Assembly: GCA_963813725.1 (NCBI GenBank)
Contig: CAWFAI010000008.1
Span: 62,001 to 126,000, forward strand
Direction: 5' to 3'
DNA: 64,000 bases
DNA from: VGBV01 sp963813725
GTDB taxonomy: Bacteria; Actinomycetota; Thermoleophilia; Solirubrobacterales; 70-9
Within the stretch, counting starts at the first letter, position 1. Every line of letters starts with the position of its first letter. This document shows, one piece after another, positions 23,924 to 31,876 of this stretch. The notes under the pieces were generated by a model that saw nothing but the letters and a program-made list of their open reading frames with translations, ran no database searches and had not been told where the DNA came from. Both the position numbers and the translations under genes were made by a program.

Positions 23924-25564
23924 TCAGCCGGCCGGCTCGCGCTCGGCCAGCTCGCGCTTCAGCACCTTACCTGTCGCGTTGCGCGGAAGCTCATCAAGAA
24001 AGCGGATTTCGCGGGGAACTTTGTAGCGCGCCAGGTTGGACTTCACGTGCTGCTTCAGCACGTCCTCGTCTGCGTCGGCCCCGTCGTTCAGGACCACGAA
24101 CGCGCGCAGCCGCTGCCCGAACTCCTCGTCGTCGACCCCGATCGCGGCCGCCTCGGCCACCGCCTCGTGGTCGGAGAGGAGGTCCTCGACCTCGCGCGGG
24201 AACACGTTCTCGCCGCCCGAGACGATCATCTCGTCGTCGCGGCCGTCGATGAACAGGCGCCCGCCCTCGTCGAAGTGGCCGACGTCCCCCGACGAGACCA
24301 GCTCGTCGAGGCGCTCCTTGTCGCCGCCGCCGGTGTAGCCCTCGAAGGCCATGCCGTTGCCGACGAAGATGCGCCCGGTCTCGCCCTGGGGCAGGTCGTT
24401 GCCCTCGTCGTCGACGATCCGGATCACGGTGCCGCGAGGCATCCGGCCGGCCGTGCCCGGCGCCGCCCGCATGTCCTCGGGCGTCGCGATCGTCGCCCAG
24501 GCGACCTCGGTTGAGCCGTAGAGGTTGTAGAGGTTGTCGCCGAACTCGTCCATCCAGCGGGTCGCCAGCTCCCCCGGCAGGGCCGAGCCGCTGGCGGCCG
24601 TCACCCTCATGCTCGACGTGTCGTAGCGAGCCCTCACCTCTTCGGGCAGCTCGAGGATGCGCTGCATCATCACCGGCACCACCACCAGGGTCTCGGCGCC
24701 GTGCTCGGCGAGGGTGCGCAGGGCGTCCTCTGCGTCGAAGCGGCGGCGCAGCACCATCGTCGCCCCCAGCGGCAGGCCGAGGACGAAATGGCTGAAGCCC
24801 CAGGAGTGAAAGAGCGGCGCCGAGATCAGCACCTTCTCGCCGCGGCGGCGCGGGATCTTGGAGAGGAAGGCGGCCAGCGGGGTGAGGCCCTCGGGGGAGC
24901 CGCGCTGGGCGCCCTTGGGCGTGCCCGTGGTGCCCGAGGTGAGGATGATGTAGCGGCCCTGCTCGCTGGGGGGCTTGAGCTCGGACCCGCCGTCGAAGGA
25001 GCCGATCATCTCCTCGACCGTCGCGTCCCCGGCCTCACCATCGCTCCAGGCGACGTAGCGGCGGGCGTCACCCCGCTCGTCCAGAAGGTCCGAGAACTCT
25101 TCGTCGTAGATCAGGGCGTTGGTGCTCTCGCGATCCATCACCTCGGCCAGCTGGGGGGCGGCGAAGGCCGTGTTGAGATAGAGGGCGACCGCGCCCAGCT
25201 TCGCGCAGGCCATCGTCGCCTCGATGAAGTACCGGTGGTTGCGGCACATGATCGCGACGCCGTCGCCCGCCCCCACGCCGCCGTCGGCCAGCGCGCGGGC
25301 GAGCGCGTTGGAGCGCGCGTGGGTGGCGCTGAAGGTGAGGGCGCCGATCTCATCGACGATCGCGACCCGGTCGGGGTCGGTGATCGCGGATCCCGCAGAG
25401 GCCAGCGCCGGCGAGGTCCCGAGCCGGACGAAGCGCTCGCCCAGACGCAGCGCCTTGTCGGGACGGATCGGCCGCAGCACGCCCGCCTCGCGCAGCACGC
25501 CGATGGCCCAGGCGCCATCGCTGATCTGGGAGCGGACCCGGGAGCTGATCTCGCCAATCGCCAT
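23924..25564 (-). CDS. AMP-dependent acyl-CoA synthetase/ligase
   Basis: A 546-residue ANL-superfamily enzyme that activates a carboxylic acid to acyl-AMP and then acyl-CoA. The core motifs are YIILTSGTTGTPKGA (A3, about residue 210), NLYGSTEVAWATI (A5), GRDDEMIVSGGENVFPREVE (A8, hinge) and the catalytic Lys in NATGKVLKREL (A10). Overall sequence is of the fatty-acyl-CoA synthetase/FadD type. It may provide acyl-CoA for the nearby lipid cassette. A coiled-coil gene follows on the same strand; no other operon partner is evident. Confidence 0.88.
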   Translation of the reverse strand: MAIGEISSRVRSQISDGAWAIGVLREAGVLRPIRPDKALRLGERFVRLGTSPALASAGSAITDPDRVAIVDEIGALTFSATHARSNALARALADGGVGAGDGVAIMCRNHRYFIEATMACAKLGAVALYLNTAFAAPQLAEVMDRESTNALIYDEEFSDLLDERGDARRYVAWSDGEAGDATVEEMIGSFDGGSELKPPSEQGRYIILTSGTTGTPKGAQRGSPEGLTPLAAFLSKIPRRRGEKVLISAPLFHSWGFSHFVLGLPLGATMVLRRRFDAEDALRTLAEHGAETLVVVPVMMQRILELPEEVRARYDTSSMRVTAASGSALPGELATRWMDEFGDNLYNLYGSTEVAWATIATPEDMRAAPGTAGRMPRGTVIRIVDDEGNDLPQGETGRIFVGNGMAFEGYTGGGDKERLDELVSSGDVGHFDEGGRLFIDGRDDEMIVSGGENVFPREVEDLLSDHEAVAEAAAIGVDDEEFGQRLRAFVVLNDGADADEDVLKQHVKSNLARYKVPREIRFLDELPRNATGKVLKRELAEREPAG

Positions 25565-25600
25565 CGCGAGCAGAGGTTAGGCGCGGCCGGGCATGCGGCG

Positions 25601-26062
25601 CTAGCCCGTCTCGACGCTGACGACCGCCATGCAGGCGATTCCCTCGCCGCGGCCGATCGCGCCCATGCCCTCGTTGCTGGTGGCCTTGACGCTGACGGGC
25701 GCCGACAGGGCCTGGGACAGGCGAGCCTCCATCTCGGCGCGGTGGGGCGCCAGCTTCGGCTGCTCGCAGATGACGGTCGCATCCACGTTCAGCGGCCTGC
25801 CGGGAAGCTGCCCGATGACGACGCCGAGAAGGTCGAAGGAGTCGGCGTCGCGCCACCGCTCCTCTTCGGGGGGGAAGAGCGTGCCCAGGTCGCCGAGCCC
25901 GCAGGAGCCGAGCAGGGCGTCGATCACCGCGTGAGTGATGACGTCGGCGTCGGAGTGGCCCCGCAGTCCCTTCTCGTGGTCGATTCTGACCCCGCCCAGC
26001 ACCAGCGACTCGCCGGCGACCAGGCGGTGGGAGTCGTAGCCGATGCCGACCCGGACGGCCAT
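25601..26062 (-). CDS. ispF: 2-C-methyl-D-erythritol 2,4-cyclodiphosphate synthase
   Basis: The 153-residue protein is full length for IspF, the fifth enzyme of the MEP isoprenoid pathway, which cyclises CDP-ME 2-phosphate. Metal ligands are in GYDSHRL (Asp8, His10) and HSDADVITH (His42 region); the SNEGMGAIGRGEGIACMAVVSV end is characteristic. Its ATG overlaps the TGA of the PHP gene (ATGA), so the two are coupled. ispD lies 3.3 kb away on the same strand; in Bacillus the two are adjacent. Confidence 0.94.
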   Translation of the reverse strand: MAVRVGIGYDSHRLVAGESLVLGGVRIDHEKGLRGHSDADVITHAVIDALLGSCGLGDLGTLFPPEEERWRDADSFDLLGVVIGQLPGRPLNVDATVICEQPKLAPHRAEMEARLSQALSAPVSVKATSNEGMGAIGRGEGIACMAVVSVETG

Positions 26063-26964
26063 CAGCCGGCCTCGGCCTCGGCGGAAGCCGCCTCGGGGCC
26101 GTCCGCCGGCGCCGGCTGGGGGTCCGCGAGCTCGCCGATGGGCTCGGTGCGCCTCTGCCTTCCCTCGAAGACGCAGATGCGCTCCACCCCCAGCTCCCCG
26201 AGGAACTCGAGCGCCCGCTCATAGGCGAACCCGACCTGGTCGGGAGCGTGGGCGTCCGAGGAGAGGGCGAACTCGGCACCGGCCTCGGCGCACATCTGGG
26301 CGAAGGCGGGAGACGGATAGATCTCGCCGACGTGCTTGCGCAGGCCGGCCGTGGAGACCTCGACCGCGATGCCGCTCTCGGCCACCGCCTCCACCGCGGG
26401 CTCATAGTAGGCGCGCGGATCCCGCTGGGGCAGCGGCCGCGCATCCCCCCACAGCTTCACCAGGTCGGGGTGGCCGAGGATGTCGAACAGGCCCGAGCGC
26501 GCGACCTCGGCGATCCACTCGAAGTACGTCCGCCAGAGCTCGTCGGGGTCGGAGATCGACTCCCAGACGTCGTAGCGGCTGTCGTCCACCGCGCCCGCGT
26601 CGCCCAGGAAGTGAACCGAGCCGACCACGAAGTCGAAGTCGCGCGCCTCGAGCAGGTTCGCGATCCGGTCCTCGGCGCCGCGAACGTAGTCGGCCTCGAT
26701 GCCCAGCTTCAGCGGCGTCGTGCGCACGAACTGGCAGTAGGCGTCCAGGTCGTCGTGCGCCTGCGTCTCCCAGAAGGGGCTGCGCCAGACGTCCAGCGCC
26801 TGGGTGAAGCGATAGACGTGCTCCGAGACGCCCAGCTCGTCGATCCCCCGCCGCTCTGCGGCGGCAAGGTAGGTGGCGACGTTCTCCTCGGTGAAGTGGT
26901 CGGCGGCCCGGCCGACGTCGTCGGGGCGCAGGTGCAGGTGGTAGTCGGTGAGCACGCGGGCCAA
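26062..26964 (-). CDS. PHP-domain phosphoesterase, histidinol-phosphatase-like
   Basis: A 300-residue PHP-family hydrolase. Metal ligands are visible in DYHLHLRPDD, VSEHVYRF, SVHFLG, GHPDLVK and SSDAHAPDQVG, the pattern of HisK-type histidinol-phosphate phosphatases that dephosphorylate L-histidinol phosphate. No his genes are nearby, so the substrate is open. The longest frame begins at TTG 26962-26964; GTG 26953-26955 is an equally good start and would leave the nested palindrome upstream untouched. The C-terminal ~25 residues are Ala/Glu/Pro-rich. Confidence 0.82.
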   Translation of the reverse strand: MARVLTDYHLHLRPDDVGRAADHFTEENVATYLAAAERRGIDELGVSEHVYRFTQALDVWRSPFWETQAHDDLDAYCQFVRTTPLKLGIEADYVRGAEDRIANLLEARDFDFVVGSVHFLGDAGAVDDSRYDVWESISDPDELWRTYFEWIAEVARSGLFDILGHPDLVKLWGDARPLPQRDPRAYYEPAVEAVAESGIAVEVSTAGLRKHVGEIYPSPAFAQMCAEAGAEFALSSDAHAPDQVGFAYERALEFLGELGVERICVFEGRQRRTEPIGELADPQPAPADGPEAASAEAEAG

Positions 26965-26965
26965 T

Positions 26966-27001
26966 CTAGATCATGCGTGCCTGAGGCAGGCGGTGATCTA
27001 G
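26966..27001. promoter_or_regulatory. nested dyad between PHP/ispF and DUF389 genes
   Basis: Perfect outer arms CTAGATCA (26966-26973) and TGATCTAG (26994-27001) share their centre with an inner pair TGCCT-G-AGGCA (26978-26988). It lies in the 46-bp gap between divergent genes and carries AT-rich, CTAG-containing arms unusual for this chromosome, fitting an operator controlling both directions. Confidence 0.5.
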
Positions 27002-27010
27002 TCTGGCGCC

Positions 27011-28018
27011 ATGGTCCACCTGCGGATCGTCGCGCCCAGCCACGACGCCGAGCACGCCCTGGACCTGCTCAAGGCGACCCCGTCGGTCTGCAACCTGATC
27101 TACCTCCAGGGCGCAGCGCAGAAGCCCGAGGGCGACGTGATCCTCTGCGACGTCGCCCGGGAGGACGCCAGCGTCGTCATCAGCGACCTGAAGGAGTTCG
27201 GGATCGATCACGAGGGGTCGATCGCGATGGAGAACATCGACTCGCTGATCTCCGACGCGGCGGACCGGGCCGAGCTGGCCGCGAGGGGAGCTCCCTCCGA
27301 CGCGGTCGTCTGGGAGGAGGTCGAGGCGCGCACCTCCGAGAGCACCGAGCTCTCGGCCAGCTACCTGCTGTTCATGGTCCTGGCCTGCCTGATCGCCTGC
27401 GTCGGCATCCTCCTCGACTCGCCCATCCTGATCATCGGAGCGATGGTGGTCGGGCCGGAGTTCGGGCCGATCGCGGGGTTCTGCGTGGCGCTGGTCCAGC
27501 GCCGGGGCGACCTGGTGAGGCGCTCGCTGACGCCGCTGGCGATCGGCTTCCCGCTCGGGATCGCCGCCGCGTATCTGTTCTCCCTCTGGATCAGGGCCGT
27601 GGACCTGACCCCCGACGGCTTCTCGGTGACCGAACACCCCGCGACCGACTTCATCTCCCACCCCGACACCTTCAGCTTCATCGTCGCGGTCTTCGCCGGC
27701 ACCGCGGGCATCCTCTCGCTGACCAACGCCAAGTCCGGCGCGCTGGTCGGGGTGCTGATCTCCGTGACAACCATCCCCGCAGCCGCCAACGTCGGGCTTG
27801 CCGCGGCGTACCAGGACTTCAACGAGATGAGCGGGGCGCTGATCCAGCTCGGCGTGAACCTGACCGCGATCGTCATGGCCGGCGTGGTGACCCTGTTCGT
27901 TCAGCGCAAGCTCTACCAGCGACGCCGCCGCGCGCACCTGCACGACGAGGCGCGGGAGGCGGGCGGCCTGCCCGTCGGCCACAGCCGCCACGAGAAGCCG
28001 ACCCCCGACCGCGCATAG
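27011..28018 (+). CDS. DUF389-family membrane protein
   Basis: The 335-residue protein has a soluble N-terminal domain (residues 1-115, MVHLRIVAPSHDAEHALDLL) and a membrane domain of about six segments with the conserved ILIIGAMVVGPEFGPIAGFCVAL motif of DUF389 (TIGR00341). The function of this family is not established; the conserved polar residues in membrane segments suggest a transporter or channel. The C-terminal tail is Arg/His-rich. It is divergent from the PHP-ispF operon and lies ten bases upstream of the flavin disulfide reductase gene. Confidence 0.85.
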   Translation: MVHLRIVAPSHDAEHALDLLKATPSVCNLIYLQGAAQKPEGDVILCDVAREDASVVISDLKEFGIDHEGSIAMENIDSLISDAADRAELAARGAPSDAVVWEEVEARTSESTELSASYLLFMVLACLIACVGILLDSPILIIGAMVVGPEFGPIAGFCVALVQRRGDLVRRSLTPLAIGFPLGIAAAYLFSLWIRAVDLTPDGFSVTEHPATDFISHPDTFSFIVAVFAGTAGILSLTNAKSGALVGVLISVTTIPAAANVGLAAAYQDFNEMSGALIQLGVNLTAIVMAGVVTLFVQRKLYQRRRRAHLHDEAREAGGLPVGHSRHEKPTPDRA

Positions 28019-28028
28019 GCTTACGGGT

Positions 28029-29358
28029 ATGCCCACCTTCGATGCGATCGTGATCGGCGCCGGCCCGGCCGGCGAGGTCTGCGCCGGCGAGCTAGCCGAC
28101 GGCGGCATGAAGCGGGTCGCGATCATCGAGCGCGAGCTGGTAGCCGGGGAGTGCTCGTTCTGGGCCTGCATGCCCTCGAAGACCCTGCTGCGCCCGGGAG
28201 AGACCGTCGCGGCGGCCAGGCGCGCATGGGGTGCCCGCCGAGCCGTGACCGGAGAGCTCGACGTCGCCGAGTCACTCGAATGGCGCAACGAGGTCGTCTC
28301 CAACTGGGACGACTCGGGGTACCTGCCCTGGCTCGAGGAGCGCGGCATCGAGCTGATCAGGGGCAGCGGCAGGATCGCCGGCCCTGGCAAGGTCGAGGTC
28401 GACGGCACCGAGTACGAGACCGAGCGGATCGTCGTCGCCACCGGTTCCGCCCCGGCGTTCCCGCCCGTCGACGGCCTCGAGGGCCTCGAGGGGGTCTGGA
28501 CGAACCGCGAGGTGACCGGGATGAAGGAGGTGCCGTCGCAGCGTGCTGATCCTCGGCGGCGGGCCCGTCGGAGTCGGAGATGGCTCAGGCCCTGACCCGG
28601 TTCGGCGCCAAGGTCGACCTGGTCGAGGCCGAGGACCGGCTGCTCTTCCGCGAGGCCGAGCCGGTCGGGACCACGCTCGCCGAAGCGCTGGAGGAGGAGG
28701 GCGTCGAGCTGCGGCTCGGGGCGCTGGCCGAGAAGGCCTCCCAGGGCGGCGACGGCTACACGCTCACGCTCAAGGGCGGCGAGGAGCTGAGCGCCGAGAA
28801 GCTGCTGGTCGCCACAGGGCGCAGGCCGAACGTGGAGATCGGCCTCGAGAACGTCGGCATCGAGCCGGGCAAGCGCGGCATCGAGGTCGACGAGCGCCTG
28901 CGGGCCGGCGAGGGCGTCTGGGCGATCGGCGACGTCACCGGCATCATGCCCTTCACCCACGTGGGCAAGTACCAGGGCAAGATCGCCGCGCAGGACATGC
29001 TCGGCAAGCACGCCCGCGCCGACTACCGGGCCGTGCCCCGGGTGGTCTTCACCGATCCGCAGGTCTCGGCCGTCGGCGAGGCCGAGGGCGAAGGCAGACC
29101 GGCACGTGCGAGCTGAAGGACCTGGCCCGCACCTCGACCTACGCGCGCAACGGCGAGGCCCGCGGGTTCCTCACCCTGGTCTCCGACGGGACCAAGCTCG
29201 TCGGCGCCTTTGCGGTCGGGCCCGAGGCGGGGGACTGGATGGGGCAGGCGACTCTGGCCGTCCGCGCCGGGGTCCCGATCGAGCTGTTGAAGGACACGAT
29301 CCAGCCCTTCCCCACGTTCTCGGAGGCCTACGCCTCCGCGCTCGCGGACCTCGGCTAG
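28029..29358 (+). CDS. pyridine nucleotide-disulfide oxidoreductase (Lpd/MerA-like), frameshifted
   Basis: Across three frames this is one ~445-residue class I flavin disulfide reductase: FAD motif GAGPAGEVCAGE, redox-active Cys pair in GECSFWACMPSK (C-x4-C), NAD motif LILGGGPVG, GDVTG FAD motif and a C-terminal dimerisation domain. The frame moves by one extra base near 28545 and again near 28575, then back by one near 29097. The C-terminal motif is QPFPTFSE where Lpd and MerA-like enzymes usually have H-x-HPTxSE, so the catalytic His is missing and a plain Lpd role is doubtful. Sequence error is the simplest reason for the shifts. Confidence 0.75.
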
Positions 29359-29362
29359 AGGA

Positions 29363-30061
29363 CTAGACGGCCGGGTCGCGCTCGGCGAGCAGCATCTGGG
29401 CGACCCTGAGGTCGAACGGGGTCGTCACCTTCAGGTTCTCGGGCGGGCGCCTCGTGGATCAGCACCTCGCCCCCCTCGCGCTCGATCAGGCTGGCGTCGT
29501 CGGTGACGGTGCCCCAGGTCGTCGGGGTGGCGCTGGACGGCTTCGCGCAGGCCCGCCGACCGGAACGCCTGCGGCGTCTGCACCGCCCACAGCCGGTTTC
29601 GCTCGGGCGTGCGCAGCACCCGCCGCGAGATGTTCGCCTCCTTGATCGTGTCGGTCACCGGCGCGGCCGCGATCACGGCGGCCGCGTCGGGGTCGGCATC
29701 GAGACGCCTCAGGACCTCGTCCACAAGCTTCGCGGCCACCAGCGGGCGGGCGGCGTCGTGGACGACCACCGCCTCGGTCTCGACGTGCTCCAGCGCGAGC
29801 CCAACCGAATGCGAGCGGTACTCGCCTCCCGGCACCGCGAGGACCTCGACCCCGGCCTCCGCGGCAACCCGCTCCACCTCGGCCTCCCTGCCCGGGGGTG
29901 AGGCGACGACGATCGGCCCGACCCGCTCCGTGGCGTCGATCGCGGTCAGCGACCAGGCCAGCATCGGCCTGCCCGCGAGCAGGGCGAAGGCCTTCGGGCC
30001 ACCGGCTCCGAGTCGCTCTCCGGAGCCGGCAGCCGCGACAACAGCCGTTGCGAGCCCGTCA
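29363..30061 (-). CDS. ispD: 2-C-methyl-D-erythritol 4-phosphate cytidylyltransferase, frameshifted
   Basis: IspD makes CDP-ME from MEP and CTP. The nucleotide-binding AVVAAAGSGERLGAGGPKAF start, VVVHDAARPLV, and NRLWAVQTPQAFR are in one frame; the rest (GTVTDDASLIEREGGEV, then ENLKVTTPFDL) appears only after two one-base corrections near 29512 and 29448. The final frame stops at TAG 29363-29365. The first shift is in CTGGGGCACC, where one G too many breaks the frame. The start is unclear: no ATG, GTG or TTG is in frame near the end of carD, so the true 5' end may also be affected. It lies directly after carD. Confidence 0.82.
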
Positions 30062-30676
30062 GGCAGTGGCCTGGACTGGCCCGAACCGCTCCTCGAGGAG
30101 CGTGTCCAGGTAGGTCTCGGCGCCTTCCTCGTCCTTGTCAAGCGCATACATGAACTCGGACGCCAGGATTTTCTTGGCGCGGGTGTACATCTGCTTCTCG
30201 CCGGTCGAGAGCCCCTTCTCCATCTCCCGAATGGCGAGGTTGCGAACCACCTCGGCGAGCTCGTACACGTCGCCGGTCTTGATCTTCTCGCGGTTGTGCT
30301 TGAAGCGGCGGTTCCAGTTCTTCGGCATCTCGGAGACCTCGTCCGTGAGCACTCCGATCACCTTCTTCACCTGCTCCTCGTCGATGACCCGGCGGAGCCC
30401 GGCGCGGTGCGCGTTCTCACACGGGACCATCACGGTCATGTTGTTGTGGAGGATGTTGATGGTCAGGTAATCGCGGTTCTCTCCCATCAGGTCCTTGGTT
30501 TCCTTCTTCAGGACCACGCCCGCGCCGTGGTGCGGGTAAACGACGTTGTCACCGACCTCGAAGGTGCACTCCGGCGCCTCGAGTTCGAGGTCGGTTACCG
30601 CCGCCTCGTCGATTGCCTCCTCAGCTAGCTCGGGAATTGGAATCTCCTTTGTCTCGTGTGCGCTGATGGAGCCCAT
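30059..30676 (-). CDS. carD: CarD-family RNA polymerase-binding transcription regulator
   Basis: The 205-residue protein has an N-terminal acidic extension (residues 1-35), the RNA polymerase-interacting domain starting FEVGDNVVYPHHGAGVV (about 40-100) and a C-terminal helical DNA-binding domain with RRFKHNREKIKTGDVYELAEVVRNLA. In mycobacteria CarD stabilises open complexes at rRNA and other promoters. The start ATG overlaps the disA TGA (ATGA), and ispD follows immediately, so carD sits inside the radA-disA-ispD operon, in the position occupied by yacL in Bacillus. Confidence 0.93.
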   Translation of the reverse strand: MGSISAHETKEIPIPELAEEAIDEAAVTDLELEAPECTFEVGDNVVYPHHGAGVVLKKETKDLMGENRDYLTINILHNNMTVMVPCENAHRAGLRRVIDEEQVKKVIGVLTDEVSEMPKNWNRRFKHNREKIKTGDVYELAEVVRNLAIREMEKGLSTGEKQMYTRAKKILASEFMYALDKDEEGAETYLDTLLEERFGPVQATA

Positions 30677-31788
30677 CAGCTCTGTAAGTAGCGGTCGACG
30701 GGGTCGATCTCCTGCAGCCTGCGGACGCCCTCGCGGATGTCCTTGGCCCGGGTCGCCCCCACCCCTTCGACGGCCTCGAGGTCCTCGTCGCTCGCGGCGA
30801 GCACCTCTTCCAGGCCGCCGAACTCCTGGATGATCCGCTGCACCACCAGCTTCGGCAGCCGCGGAATCCGCCCCAGCACGCGATAGCCGCGGGGCGAAAC
30901 CGGAAAGTCCAATGTGGACACCTTGCGGGCGTAGCCGAGCAGCTCGGCGAGGCGCCCGAAGTCGAGCATGTCCTGATGGGGCAGGCGCGCGATCTGCGAG
31001 AGCGTGGTCGCGAGGTTCTCCTCGGTGTCCTCGACGCAGTAGTCGCGGATCAGCGCGGACTTGTCGGCGGCGACGCCGACCATCGTCTCCTCGAGCTGCA
31101 TCTCGATCAGGCGGCCCTCGGTGCCGAGCTCGACGATGTAGCGCTCGACCTCGACCGCCATCCGGGTCACCAGCTCGGCCCGCTGCAGCACCGAGAGCAC
31201 GTCGTAGAGCACCGAGCCGCCCTCGAACTCGAGCCTGGTGAGACGCGATGAGACGGCATCGAGGCGAACGCGGTACTTGTCCAGCGTGGCCAGTCCCTGG
31301 TTGGCCTTGGCCAGCACCGCGGGGATGTCCTGGAGGATGTACTTCATCCCGCCCAGGTAGAGGGAGACGACGTCGCGGCGCTCGGAGATGGCGACCACCA
31401 GAGCGTCAGTCTGCTTGCTGACGCGCTCCGCGGTTCGGTGCCGCGTCCCGGTCTCCGACGAGAGGATCGTGGGGTCCGGCATCAGCTGGACGTTGGCGCA
31501 GACGATCTGGGTCGCCGTCTGGTTCAGCACGATGGCCCCGTCCATCTTGGCCACCTGGTACAGCAGCGCCGGCGTGTAGTCCACGTCCAGGGTGAGGCCT
31601 CCTGAAAATAGAAAGGAGACCTCCTCTGGGTCTCCGATCAAGATCAGGCCGCCGGTTCGCGAGTGGACGATGTTGTCGATCCCCTCGCGCAGCGCCGTCC
31701 CCGGGGCGACGATGTCCAGTGCCCTCAGAAGCCGTGGGTCCTGTCTCGCCTCCAGCTCCTGGAGGTCATCGCCGGAGATCTCAGCCAC
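30676..31788 (-). CDS. disA: DNA integrity scanning diadenylate cyclase
   Basis: Starting at GTG 31786-31788 the product is 370 residues, close to the usual DisA length. The N-terminal DAC domain contains DGAIVLN and GTRHRTAERVS, the signatures that bind two ATP to form cyclic di-AMP; the middle is a helical spine and the C-terminus has helix-hairpin-helix motifs (FGGLEEVLAASDEDLEAVEGVGATRAKDI) that bind branched DNA. DisA couples DNA integrity to c-di-AMP level. A much longer upstream frame is Arg/Pro-rich and unlikely. It lies 88 bases downstream of radA, as in Bacillus. Confidence 0.94.
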   Translation of the reverse strand: MAEISGDDLQELEARQDPRLLRALDIVAPGTALREGIDNIVHSRTGGLILIGDPEEVSFLFSGGLTLDVDYTPALLYQVAKMDGAIVLNQTATQIVCANVQLMPDPTILSSETGTRHRTAERVSKQTDALVVAISERRDVVSLYLGGMKYILQDIPAVLAKANQGLATLDKYRVRLDAVSSRLTRLEFEGGSVLYDVLSVLQRAELVTRMAVEVERYIVELGTEGRLIEMQLEETMVGVAADKSALIRDYCVEDTEENLATTLSQIARLPHQDMLDFGRLAELLGYARKVSTLDFPVSPRGYRVLGRIPRLPKLVVQRIIQEFGGLEEVLAASDEDLEAVEGVGATRAKDIREGVRRLQEIDPVDRYLQS

Positions 31789-31876
31789 GGTTTGATGAAA
31801 GCAGAAAGGAGTGGGCTGCGAATTGCGGCGAAATCCGTGTGGACAGCTCGGATTAGCCCTTGTCAAGGGCGGCGCG

